From the NCBI RefSeq assembly GCF_025753855.1, contig NZ_JAOWPT010000002.1, positions 930,001 through 994,000 on the forward strand: a DNA stretch of 64,000 nucleotides, read 5' to 3'. How positions within the stretch are numbered: position 1 is the first letter of the stretch; every line of letters starts with the position of its first letter. This DNA is from Mesorhizobium sp. ZC-5 (lineage in GTDB: Bacteria; Pseudomonadota; Alphaproteobacteria; Rhizobiales; Rhizobiaceae). A program made the position numbers and the translations under genes. This document shows, piece after piece, positions 55,117 through 64,000 of this stretch. Under the pieces are notes generated by a model. That model was not told where the DNA came from. It searched no databases and was given only the letters and a program-made list of their open reading frames with translations.

Positions 55117-55703
55117 CCGGCGAGGCCAAACATCGCCTGCAGCCCGAACAGCACGGCGAGCGATACGGCAAACATGCCGGCGAACACGGCGGAGGCGATC
55201 GCCGGTCCCCGGCCCAATGCCATGTTGGTGAGCCGCCACGACAGCACCAGTGAAAGCACGAAGAGCACCAGTGAAATGACCGATGCCGTGTCGCTTGCGG
55301 ACGGGAAAAACAGCCGCAGCAATGCCGGCGGCAGCATCGACCAGACGATCAGCGCCGAACCCCAGTTGGTGGCCACCACATAATGGACGAAGCGGCCGCC
55401 GATGCCGGCAGGTTTTGCCACCAGAGCAAGTGCGGCGAGCGGCAGCACCCATGCGCCGATGTCGACCAGGCCGAGCCGCAGGAAGATCGAAAAGCGCCCG
55501 CCGGCGATGTCCGGGTCCTGGCTGAGTTCGTTGGCGACCGCGACCCAGCCCACGACAAGGGCCGGCAGCGAGACGACGATCGCGAAGAACGAGTTCCAGA
55601 AGCCGTCGGCGGAGATGTCGAGCAGCCGGATGCCGTCGGGCTTGCCCATCATTAGGCGCCAGGCGCCGGTCAGATATTGCTGGATATCTTCGGCGGGCGG
55701 CAT
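55113..55703 (-). CDS. Integral membrane protein of unknown function
   Basis: 196 residues with about five hydrophobic segments (for example NSFFAIVVSLPALVVGWVAV and VLPLAALALVAKPAGI). I do not recognise a characterised family; homologues are probably annotated as transporters or hypothetical. It begins 8 bases after dapE and its stop overlaps the converging MFS stop by 4 bases. Confidence 0.75.
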   Translation of the reverse strand: MPPAEDIQQYLTGAWRLMMGKPDGIRLLDISADGFWNSFFAIVVSLPALVVGWVAVANELSQDPDIAGGRFSIFLRLGLVDIGAWVLPLAALALVAKPAGIGGRFVHYVVATNWGSALIVWSMLPPALLRLFFPSASDTASVISLVLFVLSLVLSWRLTNMALGRGPAIASAVFAGMFAVSLAVLFGLQAMFGLAG

Positions 55704-55711
55704 CTGGTTGC

Positions 55712-56899
55712 TCAGCCGAACCAGTCTTCGAGAAAGCGCTCGTAGATCTGCGTCAGGGTTTCGAGGTCGGCGAGTGCTACCCGTTCGTCGACCATATGCA
55801 TGGTCTGCCCGACCAGACCGAATTCCACCACCGGGCAATAATCCTTGATGAAGCGCGCGTCGGAAGTGCCGCCGGAGGTGGAGAGCGCCGGCGTCCTGCC
55901 GATGACTGCCTCGACCGAGCCGGTAAGCGTCTCGATCAGCCGGTCGTCACGTGTCAGGAAGACATGGCTCGGCCGGTCGCGCCAGACGATCTCATAGTCG
56001 ATCGGTTGCTTGCGGCCGGGCCTCAACTTGCGGCGGCCGGCGGCGCGGTCGAGACGATTGTGAATTTCGGCCTGGACGGTCTCGGCGGTCCACGTGTCGT
56101 TGAAGCGGATGTTGAACGCTGCGGTTGCCTTCGCCGCAATGACGTTGGTTGCCGGGTTGCCGATGTCGATCGACGTCACCTCGAGATTGGTCGGTTGGAA
56201 ATCCCCGGTGCCCTTGTCGAAGGCCGGCGACAGCAGCGCCTCGACCAGCGTGACGATGCCGCGCGCCGGATTGTCGGCCAGATGCGGATAGGCCACATGG
56301 CCCTGGCGGCCATTGACGGTGACAATGCCCGAGATAGAGCCGCGCCGGCCGATCTTGATCATGTCGCCGAGCTTTTCGGGATTTGTCGGTTCGCCGACGA
56401 TCGAGGCGTCCCATTTCTCGCCCTTACCGGCAGCCCATTCGAGCAGTTTCACCGTGCCGTTGATCGCCGGTCCCTCCTCGTCGCCGGTGATGAGGAAAGA
56501 AACCGAGCCCTTCAGCTTGCCGTGCTTTTCGATGTGGCGGGCCACGGCCGCGACAAAGCAGGCTATGCCGCCCTTCATGTCGACGGCGCCGCGCCCGTAC
56601 ATTTCGCCGTTGGCGATCTCCGCCGCAAAGGGCGGATGCGTCCAGGAGGCTGCATCGCCGACCGGTACCACGTCGGTGTGCCCGGCGAACATCAGGTGCG
56701 GGCCGTTGCCCGACAGGCGCGCATAGAGGTTCTCGATATCCGGCGTGCCGTCTTCGGAGAAGACAGGGCGTTCGACCGCGAAGCCCGCCGGCTTCAACAT
56801 GTCCTCGAGAGCCGAAAGGGCACCGCCTTCGGCGGGCGTGACCGACGGGCAGCGGATCAGGGTGGCCAGATTGGCGGCAGGATCGGTGGGCAGACTCAT
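55712..56899 (-). CDS. dapE: Succinyl-diaminopimelate desuccinylase
   Basis: 395-residue M20-type zinc hydrolase of the succinylase branch of lysine and diaminopimelate synthesis. Metal-site segments [23 protein letters not shown] and GDEEGPA are visible, as is the dimerisation domain (about 180-295) and the late GGTSDARF. It acts on the product chain started by DapD, encoded 1.7 kb away on the same strand. Confidence 0.96.
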   Translation of the reverse strand: MSLPTDPAANLATLIRCPSVTPAEGGALSALEDMLKPAGFAVERPVFSEDGTPDIENLYARLSGNGPHLMFAGHTDVVPVGDAASWTHPPFAAEIANGEMYGRGAVDMKGGIACFVAAVARHIEKHGKLKGSVSFLITGDEEGPAINGTVKLLEWAAGKGEKWDASIVGEPTNPEKLGDMIKIGRRGSISGIVTVNGRQGHVAYPHLADNPARGIVTLVEALLSPAFDKGTGDFQPTNLEVTSIDIGNPATNVIAAKATAAFNIRFNDTWTAETVQAEIHNRLDRAAGRRKLRPGRKQPIDYEIVWRDRPSHVFLTRDDRLIETLTGSVEAVIGRTPALSTSGGTSDARFIKDYCPVVEFGLVGQTMHMVDERVALADLETLTQIYERFLEDWFG

Positions 56900-57026
56900 G
56901 GAGCGGAGAATTATCGGAAAGCGAAAGGACTGTCACCGGGATGCGGCGTTCGGAGAGAAGCACTTTTGGTAAATGAGCGACAGGCTTAACAGTCCGTTCG
57001 CACTGGGCCAGGTGAGGTCGGGATCG

Positions 57027-57779
57027 TCATCCCGTCTTCGGGTTGGACCTGAGCCGCCCCGACGTCTCGATCATGGTGATTTTCTGCCAGATCTTCCGCG
57101 ACAGGTTCGAGCCGAGTTCCTCGACGCTGTTGACGGCGTCGACGACGACATCGTCGTTGACCGATTGGGCAAAGAGCGCGGCAAGCTTGCCAGTTATCGA
57201 CAGCATCTCCGAACAATAATCGAGATAGCGGGCGAGATCGGCGCTGTTGGTGATGCGCTGCGGCGAATTCCTGGTCGGCTTGAAGTTAGTGGACAGAGCC
57301 GCCGGATCCTTGGTCAGCTGATGCATGTCGATGACATGGATGAGCGAGCGCAGGCTATGCAGTTCCTCGAAGACCCGCTTGCGCTTGATCCGTTCTTCGG
57401 CGCGCACCAGGGCCAGGAAGCCAAGCCCGGCAAGCAGGAATGTGTTGAGCGACGCCTCGATGCCCTGCACGAAATCAAACGCGCCGGTCGAGATGCGATC
57501 GAAGGAAAGCAGGGTGCCGACAAACAAGAAGACCGCTCCGCCGCCGGCGATCACGATGCCGATGAGGATGCGGAGCCACCAGATCGGCGTTTCCAGCGCC
57601 TTGGCCGATTTCGCCATGTCGTGCGCGAGGCTGACCAGCTCGGTAGCGACCTTGCGCAGTCCTGAATCCGGAAAACGCTCCGACACCCGCTGCTGCAGCA
57701 GTTCGGCCGTGGCCAGGATGAGCTCCGGGTTCAGCGCCCGGTAATGCATCATCCTTTCATCACGCGCCGTGCTCGTCAT
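57027..57779 (-). CDS. Membrane protein of unknown function next to the dap genes
   Basis: 250 residues. Two hydrophobic helices (WWLRILIGIVIAGGGAVFLFV at about 68-87 and FLLAGLGFLALV at about 113-124) are flanked by long charged helical regions; the second half (130-250) is soluble and probably helical. I do not recognise the family. It lies between dapE and dapD on the same strand. Confidence 0.7.
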   Translation of the reverse strand: MTSTARDERMMHYRALNPELILATAELLQQRVSERFPDSGLRKVATELVSLAHDMAKSAKALETPIWWLRILIGIVIAGGGAVFLFVGTLLSFDRISTGAFDFVQGIEASLNTFLLAGLGFLALVRAEERIKRKRVFEELHSLRSLIHVIDMHQLTKDPAALSTNFKPTRNSPQRITNSADLARYLDYCSEMLSITGKLAALFAQSVNDDVVVDAVNSVEELGSNLSRKIWQKITMIETSGRLRSNPKTG

Positions 57780-57782
57780 GGT

Positions 57783-58187
57783 CTAATCAGACGAAGGGGC
57801 GTTGGTCCTGGCGCCGTACTGATTGGCGCCCCTGTCGCCGGGAAGGAAGCACAGGACCAGAAACGCGACCATCGAAACGACCGGTATGAACAAGGAGAGG
57901 GCGAGGATGCCTGGCTTGCCGAAATCGTGCAGGCGCTTCACGGCGAGCGCCACGTTGCACCACAACGACGCGAAGAAGACCAGGCCGAAGATGACCGCCC
58001 ACATCTGACCCTGCGGACTGTCCTCCGGCACCAGCATGAAGCGGTAGAGCGGCAGCGCCTGCGCAATTGCCAGAAGCAGCCCGGCAAGAAAATAGGCCGC
58101 GCGGCTGACGCGGCCAGAAAGACTGAAGAAAAGCCATGTTAATTGTGAACTGTCAGGCAAGAGGATCCGGTCCGTATTGATTGGCAC
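57783..58187 (-). CDS. DUF805 membrane protein (second copy)
   Basis: About 134 residues: WLFFSLSGRVSRAAYFLAG at the start, four hydrophobic segments, and KRLHDFGKPGI and PGDRGANQYGA near the end, all DUF805 hallmarks. The start is uncertain: GTG at 58187 overlaps the upstream gene by 35 bases, while TTG at 58160 overlaps by 8 and fits the family length better (125 residues). It is a tandem paralogue of the next gene. Confidence 0.78.
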   Translation of the reverse strand: MPINTDRILLPDSSQLTWLFFSLSGRVSRAAYFLAGLLLAIAQALPLYRFMLVPEDSPQGQMWAVIFGLVFFASLWCNVALAVKRLHDFGKPGILALSLFIPVVSMVAFLVLCFLPGDRGANQYGARTNAPSSD

Positions 58188-58503
58188 CCCTGGTGCCTTC
58201 GAGAATGCCGAGTTCGACGAGCAGCCAGACAGCCCCGATCAGCGGTATCAATGCAATCAGGCTCCACCAGCCCGACTTGTCGCGGTCGTGCCAGCGTTTT
58301 GCGTAGAGTGCAAGCGCCGGATAGATCGATGCGAGCATGACGATGACCCCGACGATGCCCAATCCGCTCTCACCCGTGGTTCCGAGCAAGGCGTCGATGA
58401 TCTGAGCGACGATACCGATCGCGAAAAGAACGCCGACGCCGGCCCAGAACTTGGCACGATTGATACGACCGTCGAAACTCGTGAAGAGATATTTCCAGTC
58501 CAT
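58153..58503 (-). CDS. DUF805 membrane protein (first copy)
   Basis: 116 residues: MDWKYLFTSFDGRINRAKFW, four membrane segments, KRWHDRDKSGWW and a C-terminal GTRGANQYGPDP. DUF805 proteins are small inner-membrane proteins of unknown function. GGAGG lies 7 bases before the ATG at 58503. The shared GANQYG ends and the overlap show that the pair arose by duplication and is translated together. Confidence 0.9.
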   Translation of the reverse strand: MDWKYLFTSFDGRINRAKFWAGVGVLFAIGIVAQIIDALLGTTGESGLGIVGVIVMLASIYPALALYAKRWHDRDKSGWWSLIALIPLIGAVWLLVELGILEGTRGANQYGPDPLA

Positions 58504-58575
58504 GTCACCCCTCCGTTGAAATATTGCGCGGTTCCCGCCGCGCGTGTGGGAAGGTGCGACCGATTCACCCAAAGA

Positions 58576-59430
58576 TCAATCTCTGAGGAGTTCATTGATC
58601 GAGGTTTTCGACCGGGTTTTTTCATCGACACGTTTTACGATCACCGCACAATACAGGCTCGGACTTGGTTCGTTGTTTGGATTAAGCTTTCCGGGCAGCG
58701 AACCGGCGACCACCACCGAATGCGGCGGAACCTCGCCGTAGAAAACCTCGCCGGTGGCGCGGTCGACGATCTTGGTCGACTGGCCGATGAAGACGCCCAT
58801 GCCAAGTACCGAACCTTCGCGGACGATGCAGCCTTCGACGACTTCCGAGCGCGCGCCGATGAAACAATTGTCCTCGATGATGGTCGGTCCGGCCTGCATC
58901 GGCTCCAGCACGCCGCCGATGCCGACACCGCCGGAAAGATGCACGTTCTTGCCAATCTGAGCGCAGGAGCCGACCGAAGCCCAGGTGTCGACCATGGTGC
59001 CGCTATCGACATAGGCTCCGACATTGACGAAGGACGGCATCAACACGGCGCCCGGCGCGACATAGGCCGAGCGCCGCACGATCGATGAAGGCACGGCGCG
59101 AAAGCCGGCTTTTTCGAACTCGTTGGCGCTCCAGCCGTCGAATTTCGACGGCACTTTGTCCCACCAGACAGCGTCGCCGGGGCCGCCCTTGATGATTTCC
59201 ATCGGATTGAGCCGGAAGGACAGAAGGACGGCCTTCTTCAGCCACTGGTTCACCTGCCATTTGCCATCCGGCTGGCGTTCGGCGACACGTGCCTGACCGC
59301 GGTCGAGAAGATCGAGCGCAGCCTCTATGGCTTCGCGCACTTCGCCGCGGGTCGACGTGGAAATGCTATCGCGCTCGTCGAATGCCTTCTCGACCGTCTT
59401 TTCAAGGCTGGTCAGATCGGTCTTCGGCAT
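58576..59430 (-). CDS. dapD: 2,3,4,5-tetrahydropyridine-2,6-dicarboxylate N-succinyltransferase
   Basis: 284 residues; first committed succinylation step to diaminopimelate and lysine. The left-handed beta-helix hexapeptide region (about 100-235) includes [20 protein letters not shown] and [34 protein letters not shown] precedes it. Length is typical. With dapE it supplies the cell wall cross-linking amino acid. Confidence 0.96.
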   Translation of the reverse strand: MPKTDLTSLEKTVEKAFDERDSISTSTRGEVREAIEAALDLLDRGQARVAERQPDGKWQVNQWLKKAVLLSFRLNPMEIIKGGPGDAVWWDKVPSKFDGWSANEFEKAGFRAVPSSIVRRSAYVAPGAVLMPSFVNVGAYVDSGTMVDTWASVGSCAQIGKNVHLSGGVGIGGVLEPMQAGPTIIEDNCFIGARSEVVEGCIVREGSVLGMGVFIGQSTKIVDRATGEVFYGEVPPHSVVVAGSLPGKLNPNNEPSPSLYCAVIVKRVDEKTRSKTSINELLRD

Positions 59431-59578
59431 GGCAAGAGGCTCCGCTACACGTGCTGTTAAGGCCGAGGGCCTTAGGCTGTTGGAAAATCGCGCGGACCCT
59501 ATGTCAAGGCTTGGTGGGGGTCAATCGCGCCATGCGTCACGGGACGCCGCATGAGACAAGATCGGACGGGACCTGAAT

Positions 59579-60418
59579 ATGAATCCCATGGAGAAGGCGG
59601 GTTGGTCCCCGCTGCCGCATTCGGACGAGGATCTGGAAAGGGCGAAAAACGCGCCGGATACGCCGCAGACGCGCGCGCCGACCTATCGGCTTGCCTGGAC
59701 CGACGACGAGTTCATGACCCGGCGCGAACTGCGCGCGGTGCGCCTGCAACTCGAACTTCTGAAACCGGAGATGATTCTTGCCGAGCGGGGCATCCGCTCG
59801 ACGGTGGTGATGTTCGGCGGCGCGCGCATACCAGAGCCGGGCGGTGAAGCCTGGGCCGCGAAGGACGAAACACAAAAGAAGAACCTCGAGAAAAACAGCA
59901 AATATTACGAGGAAGCACGCAAGTTCGCGCGGCTCTGCTCGCAGCAGTCGGCGGCATCCTATTACCGCGAATATGTCGTGGTGACCGGCGGCGGGCCGGG
60001 TGTCATGGAGGCCGGAAACCGAGGTGCCGACGACGTCGGAGCCCCGTCGATCGGCCTCAACATCGTCCTGCCGCACGAACAGGCGCCGAACGCCTATGTG
60101 ACGCCGGAGCTGTGCTTCAATTTCCACTATTTCGCGATCCGCAAGATGCATTTCGTCATGCGCGCCAAGGCGGTCGCGGTGTTTCCCGGCGGCTTCGGCA
60201 CCATGGACGAGTTCTTCGAGACGCTGACGCTGATCCAGACCGGCCGCATGGAACGGGTGCCTATCATTCTTTTCGGCAAGGCGTTCTGGGAACGCGCAAT
60301 AGATCTCGATTTCCTGGCCGAGCAGGGCACCATATCGCCAGGCGACCAGGACATCATCGACTATGCCGAAACCGCCGACGAAGCGTGGGGCATCATCAGC
60401 CGTTTCTACGACATATGA
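59579..60418 (+). CDS. LOG-family protein (TIGR00730 type)
   Basis: 279 residues. The signature motifs GGGPGVMEAGNRG (about 138-150) and PGGFGTMDEFFETL (about 200-213) are present. LOG-family enzymes release cytokinin bases from nucleoside monophosphates or act as general nucleotide 5'-monophosphate phosphoribohydrolases (PpnN-like). The N-terminal 80 residues are an extension over the minimal LOG domain. It is divergent from dapD. Confidence 0.9.
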   Translation: MNPMEKAGWSPLPHSDEDLERAKNAPDTPQTRAPTYRLAWTDDEFMTRRELRAVRLQLELLKPEMILAERGIRSTVVMFGGARIPEPGGEAWAAKDETQKKNLEKNSKYYEEARKFARLCSQQSAASYYREYVVVTGGGPGVMEAGNRGADDVGAPSIGLNIVLPHEQAPNAYVTPELCFNFHYFAIRKMHFVMRAKAVAVFPGGFGTMDEFFETLTLIQTGRMERVPIILFGKAFWERAIDLDFLAEQGTISPGDQDIIDYAETADEAWGIISRFYDI

Positions 60419-60512
60419 GCCCAGCCCACGCCAGGGCCTGATGGCCGGCGGTCGCCGATGCCGCAGGCCACGAAGCTGGAAAGAGCGCGCCGTTTGGGCT
60501 AACGCTTTACCC

Positions 60513-60926
60513 ATGGGACATCGGCAGAAAGCAAAAGGATGGTTTGCGGCGCTGCGGCGTGACCGCGTGCTGTTCGCGTTCGTCTGTGCATTTGTCCTGC
60601 TCTCCCATGCTTTCCAGCCCTTGGCTGCCGCACACGCCGCAAGCACCGCGAACGGCTGGGTGATCTGCACCACGCTTGGCATGGAGACGGTTTCGCCGGA
60701 CGGCAAGAACCTGCCGGCACCCGGAACCGCCGATCATTGCCCGCAATGCATCGGCGCCTGCGGCGGAATTGCCGTCAAGCAAAAGCTGCCGTCGGCGATC
60801 GAGTTCGCGTTTCCGGCGCCGGTCGCCTTTCGCCACACGATCGCTTCGGTCTTCAGTGACGACATACCCCCCGGTCGGCTGAACGAGCCGCCGCCGGCAA
60901 TACGCGCGCCGCCCTTCATCGCCTGA
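60513..60926 (+). CDS. DUF2946-type secreted protein
   Basis: 137 residues. A signal-like hydrophobic helix (RVLFAFVCAFVLLSHAFQPL, about 19-38) is followed by a short periplasmic region with DHCPQCIGACGG, a Cys-x-x-Cys-x-x-x-Cys cluster typical of DUF2946. Such proteins often sit next to copper genes, as here. The start at 60513 has a weak ribosome binding site; the open frame upstream is not supported. Confidence 0.75.
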   Translation: MGHRQKAKGWFAALRRDRVLFAFVCAFVLLSHAFQPLAAAHAASTANGWVICTTLGMETVSPDGKNLPAPGTADHCPQCIGACGGIAVKQKLPSAIEFAFPAPVAFRHTIASVFSDDIPPGRLNEPPPAIRAPPFIA

Positions 60927-60986
60927 ACCGGACCGGTCCTGCCACGCGGGGCCTGAATTCTGTTTCGGACGCTGAAAGGAAAAACC

Positions 60987-61946
60987 ATGCGCCGACTTTT
61001 TCTGCAATTTGCCGCGGCCTCTGTGCTGACGGCTGCTTCGATCGTCACGGCCTTTGCCCACGCTTCGCTTGAGACGGGCGAAACCGCCGCTGGTTCCTAC
61101 AAGGCCGTACTCAAGATTCCGCACGGCTGCGACGGCAAGGCCACCAATCTGGTGCGGGTGGAAATTCCGGAAGGCTATATCGGCGTGAAGCCGATGCCCA
61201 AGGCAGGCTGGACGCTGGAAACCAAGAAGGGCGACTATGCCAAGAAATACGATCTTCACGGCGAGGAGGTGGCCTCTGGCGTGACCTTGGTCACCTGGAG
61301 CGGCGGTTCCCTGCCGGACGAATTCTACGACGAATTCGCGCTGAGCGGCACGCTCGCCGGAGTGGAAGCGGGCCAGACGCTGTTCTTCAAGACGCTTCAG
61401 CAATGCGATGGTGCCGAGGTCGCCTGGACCGAGGAACCTGCCGAGGGACAGAACCCGCATTCGCTGGAGCATCCGGCGCCGTCGCTCACCATCCTGGCTG
61501 CCGAGAGTGGCGGTCACGAAGGTCACGGGGCCGCGCCGCAAGCGGTGACGGCCGGCGACCTGGCCATCACCAGCGGGTGGGCGCGCGCCATGCTTCCGGG
61601 ACAACCGACCGGCGGCGGCTACCTGACCGTCACCAACAACGGCCAGACCGCCGACAAGCTCGTTTCGGCGGCGTCTGCGAACGCCGGCAAGGTCGAGGTT
61701 CACACGATGGAGGTCGTCAACGACGTCATGGTGATGCGGCCGGTCGAGGGTGGCCTCGACATTCCCGCCGGGGCGACGGTGGAACTGAAGCCCGGCGGCC
61801 TGCACCTGATGTTCATGGCGGTGAAGGAGCCTTTCAAGGAAGGCGGTTCGGTGCCGGTGACGCTCGAGTTCGAGAAGGCCGGCAAGGTCGACGTCATGTT
61901 GCCGGTGCAGGCCAAACCAGGCGGCGAGGACCATTCGCAGCATTGA
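60987..61946 (+). CDS. YcnI domain fused to PCuAC copper chaperone domain
   Basis: 319 residues. After a signal peptide ending TAFA, the mature chain should start with His25 (HASLE), as in YcnI (DUF1775) proteins whose N-terminal His binds copper; the YcnI domain spans about 25-165. A His/Gly linker (GGHEGHGAA) leads to a PCuAC domain (about 188-310) with the copper ligands His239, Met250, His273 and Met275. It probably delivers copper in the periplasm. AAAGGA precedes the ATG. Confidence 0.92.
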   Translation: MRRLFLQFAAASVLTAASIVTAFAHASLETGETAAGSYKAVLKIPHGCDGKATNLVRVEIPEGYIGVKPMPKAGWTLETKKGDYAKKYDLHGEEVASGVTLVTWSGGSLPDEFYDEFALSGTLAGVEAGQTLFFKTLQQCDGAEVAWTEEPAEGQNPHSLEHPAPSLTILAAESGGHEGHGAAPQAVTAGDLAITSGWARAMLPGQPTGGGYLTVTNNGQTADKLVSAASANAGKVEVHTMEVVNDVMVMRPVEGGLDIPAGATVELKPGGLHLMFMAVKEPFKEGGSVPVTLEFEKAGKVDVMLPVQAKPGGEDHSQH

Positions 61947-61955
61947 CACGGCCGT

Positions 61956-61986
61956 ATTGACGGCCGGTCCTGTGTCGGCCGTCAAT
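61956..61986 (+). terminator. Terminator after the YcnI-PCuAC gene
   Basis: Eleven-base stem ATTGACGGCCG (61956-61966) and CGGCCGTCAAT (61976-61986), 9-nt loop, followed by TTTATC. It overlaps the stop codon of the converging DUF817 gene. Confidence 0.8.
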
Positions 61987-62887
61987 TTATCTCGCGCGCC
62001 TGAGAGCTAAGGCGTTCGGTGCCGGCTGGGTCCTCGCCCTCTGCCAGGGGCCTTGGCCGGTGCACCAACGTTACCAGCACGAAGGAAATGATCATCAGGA
62101 GATACCATGCGCCGAGTTTCTGGATCGATACCGGCGTCCAGCTTTCGTCCTGGCTGGGATAAATCCAGGCGCGCGACCACGTGCCGATGTTCTCGGCGAA
62201 CCAGATGAACAACGCGATCAGCAGGAAACCGAGCAGCAACGGCATTTTGTGGCGGAAGCGGAAGACGCGGTAGTGTACCGTGGTGCGCAGATAGATGAAT
62301 GCCGTTGCCACGAACAAGCCGTAGCGGATATCGATGACGAAATGATGAGCGAAGAAATTGACATAGACGGCGACGCACAGAAGGATCGTCACCCATAGAG
62401 GCGGATAGTTCGAGTAGCGCATGTCGAAGATGCGGCTAATCCGGGCAAGATAGGAGCCTACGGCCGCATACATGAAGCCGGAGAAAAGTGGCACGCCGCC
62501 GATGTGAAAGAGGCTCTCCTCCGGGTATATCCACGAGCCGGCCGAAGTTTTGAACAATTCCATCGCCGTGCCGACGACGTGGAAGATCAGTATGACCTTG
62601 GCCTCCGACAATGTTTCAAGCCGGAACGCCAGCATGGCGATTTGGATCGCCAAAATCGCCAGGAACAGAAAATCATAGCGCGCTAAAGCGATGCCGTCGG
62701 GCCACAGTAGTCTGGTCGCTATCATCAAGGCCAGGATGACGCCGCCGAACAGGCAGGCCCAGGCTTGCTTCAGCCCGAACACGAGGAATTCGATAAGCCC
62801 GCCATACAGACCGCCAGCGGGTAGGCGATCGAGCACGCCATGCGCGGCTGCGTCGATGCGAGCTTCGAGAGAGGTAAATCGTCTCAA
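61982..62887 (-). CDS. DUF817 integral membrane protein
   Basis: 301 residues, about eight membrane helices. Typical segments are FLVFGLKQAWACLFGG, TAMELFKTSAGSWIYPE and WFAENIGTWSRAWIYP, the two halves sharing a WIYP element. The function of DUF817 is not known. Its stop lies in the preceding terminator and its start overlaps the stop of the HAD gene (62884-62887), so the two are coupled. Confidence 0.88.
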   Translation of the reverse strand: MRRFTSLEARIDAAAHGVLDRLPAGGLYGGLIEFLVFGLKQAWACLFGGVILALMIATRLLWPDGIALARYDFLFLAILAIQIAMLAFRLETLSEAKVILIFHVVGTAMELFKTSAGSWIYPEESLFHIGGVPLFSGFMYAAVGSYLARISRIFDMRYSNYPPLWVTILLCVAVYVNFFAHHFVIDIRYGLFVATAFIYLRTTVHYRVFRFRHKMPLLLGFLLIALFIWFAENIGTWSRAWIYPSQDESWTPVSIQKLGAWYLLMIISFVLVTLVHRPRPLAEGEDPAGTERLSSQAREIN

Positions 62888-63594
62888 ACGGTAGGAGCCT
62901 TGACGATGCTCGTCAGGAAAGTCGCCAGATCGTCTGTGACGAAATCGACATCGTCGTCGAATTTCGGGTCGCGTTCCCAGATTTCCGAGAATGTCGGCTC
63001 GAAATTGCGTGGCACGATGAGCACGGTCGTCATGCCCAGCGCCTTGGGGACGCTGAGATTGCGCGCCAGGTCTTCGAACATCACCGCGTTCGGCCCGGTG
63101 ATGGCATGAAGCTCGGCGAATTTCTCATAGGTCTGGCGCGCCGGTTTCGGCGTCAGGCCGGCCGCGACAATATCGAAGATGTCGTCGAAATCATCGAGGA
63201 TGCCAAGCTGCCGCGCTGTGCGTTCGGCATGGCCACGGTCGCCATTGGTGAAGATGAACTTGCGGCCGGGCAATTGGCGGATCGCCACGCCGAGAACCGG
63301 ATCGGGCACCAGCCACGAATAATCGATATCGTGGACCTTCTCGAGAAAATCGTCCGGATCGATCTGATGGCGCTCCATCAGTCCATTCAGCGTGGTGCCG
63401 TACTCCAGATAGAGTTCCTTCTGCAGCTTGCGCGCCTCTTCGCGCGGCAATTGCAACAGCTCCGACACATATGACGTCATCTTCACATCGATCTGCGAGA
63501 ACAGGTTCGAGTGATGCGGATAAAGCGTATTGTCGAGATCGAATACCCAGTCGGTGACGTGGGCGAAGCGGTCCGGATTTGCGTGCTCGGTCAT
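62884..63594 (-). CDS. HAD-family pyrimidine 5'-nucleotidase-like hydrolase
   Basis: 236 residues. HAD motif I VFDLDNTLYP (nucleophile Asp19, acid/base Asp21), motif II IFTNGD, motif III region TPKPARQTYEKF and motif IV MFEDLARNL. It belongs to the SDT1-like pyrimidine 5'-nucleotidase group that dephosphorylates nucleoside monophosphates. It is the first gene of a coupled pair with DUF817. GC content and codon use match the neighbours. Confidence 0.9.
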   Translation of the reverse strand: MTEHANPDRFAHVTDWVFDLDNTLYPHHSNLFSQIDVKMTSYVSELLQLPREEARKLQKELYLEYGTTLNGLMERHQIDPDDFLEKVHDIDYSWLVPDPVLGVAIRQLPGRKFIFTNGDRGHAERTARQLGILDDFDDIFDIVAAGLTPKPARQTYEKFAELHAITGPNAVMFEDLARNLSVPKALGMTTVLIVPRNFEPTFSEIWERDPKFDDDVDFVTDDLATFLTSIVKAPTV

Positions 63595-63756
63595 GGGCGT
63601 CTTATCGCATGGAACGGCGCTATGTGAACGGCCTTCCTTGCTGTTGTTCGTCGAGGCAGCTGTGGAAAACCGGAAGAAGATTCAAATTTTAACGGCCGCC
63701 GAAAGGAGACGTTCAAGGCTCTCGGCCATGTTCCGCGCGGGGCATGGGAGTAGCAG

Positions 63757-64000
63757 ATGATTCGTGTAATTCTAAAGTCTACCTTGGTCGCCCTCTTTGC
63801 AATTTTCGCATATTCTTCGGTCGCCGCGTCGATCGCCCCGACGCTTGGTGGGATGGTGGACGGCAATGCCTGGCTGATCCTTGCGATCGTCTTGCCGTGC
63901 AGCGCTTATACTTTCTTGCAGAAAGAGAAGCTGGCCAAAGCGCTGGGCGAACTGGAAACCACGCACGCCGAGCTTGCCACCACCCACAGGAAACTGGCGG
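63757..64000 (+). CDS. N-terminal part of a membrane/coiled-coil protein, cut by the window edge
   Basis: 81 codons are visible. The protein starts MIRVILKSTLVALFAIFAYS with two membrane helices (about 5-27 and 36-56), then a charged coiled coil with the repeated ETTHAELATTHRKLA. This layout is common in diguanylate cyclases with a GGDEF domain after the coiled coil, but that domain would lie beyond the window, so the function is a guess. GGGAG lies 8 bases before the ATG. Confidence 0.7.
   Translation, partial: MIRVILKSTLVALFAIFAYSSVAASIAPTLGGMVDGNAWLILAIVLPCSAYTFLQKEKLAKALGELETTHAELATTHRKLA

Overview
The window is a GC-rich chromosomal segment from an alphaproteobacterium of the order Hyphomicrobiales (Rhizobiales), most like Mesorhizobium or a close relative. 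The reasons are the gene set and order (rpsT next to a DnaA-box region, a complete Cpa/Tad pilus locus, ffs-dnaX-ybaB-recR in one area, two tandem YejA-type binding proteins, CycM, DUF817) and a family of GC-rich inverted repeats carrying CTCCCC/GGGGAG arms, which I associate from memory with Mesorhizobium genomes. Genus assignment is inference. No rRNA, tRNA, prophage, insertion sequence or CRISPR array was seen; the window looks like core chromosome.

Layout. 1-3.7 kb: a DnaA box at the left edge, then rpsT, an enoyl-CoA hydratase, mutM and deoB, all leftward. 3.8-15.9 kb: a Flp/Tad type IVb pilus locus. Two TadE-like pseudopilins and a stand-alone secretin N-domain protein run leftward; pilin pilA, prepilin peptidase cpaA and cpaBCDEF-tadBC run rightward; lipoprotein tadD closes the locus. 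16-19.6 kb: M17 aminopeptidase, MarR regulator, NlpC/P60 hydrolase and an unknown protein. 20-29.4 kb: a GNAT acetyltransferase and a leftward yejA-yejA-yejB-yejE-yejF-ghrA peptide-uptake cluster. 29.5-32.1 kb: cytochrome CycM, kdsB, pheA. 32.1-35.4 kb: five leftward genes (HIT, nudC, Dabb, methyltransferase, FAD oxidase). 35.5-43.6 kb: 4.5S RNA (ffs), dnaX, ybaB, a zinc alcohol dehydrogenase, a SleB-type lipoprotein hydrolase, a LysR regulator, recR and a lytic transglycosylase.

43.7-50.5 kb: two luciferase-like oxidoreductases flanking an arylamine N-acetyltransferase, a DUF6481 protein, the guanidinium exporter gdx (sugE) behind a guanidine-II riboswitch, a 37-residue basic protein, a cation diffusion facilitator and rmuC. 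50.6-53.4 kb: def-fmt-GNAT-truA. 53.4-60.4 kb: a divergent Lrp/MFS pair, a membrane protein, dapE, an unknown membrane protein, two DUF805 proteins, dapD and a LOG-family protein. 60.5-64 kb: a DUF2946 protein with a YcnI-PCuAC fusion (copper handling), DUF817, a HAD phosphatase and the truncated start of a membrane/coiled-coil protein.

The most notable observations are: (i) a 156-bp palindromic repeat inserted exactly in frame (52 codons) ahead of the signal-peptide core of the lytic transglycosylase at 42231-42386; (ii) a guanidine-II (mini-ykkC) riboswitch with two ACGR-loop hairpins directly ahead of gdx, with a promoter whose predicted start coincides with the first hairpin; (iii) a small basic gene with a strong ribosome binding site and a strong terminator at 47966-48079; (iv) a two-domain YcnI-PCuAC fusion next to a DUF2946 protein.
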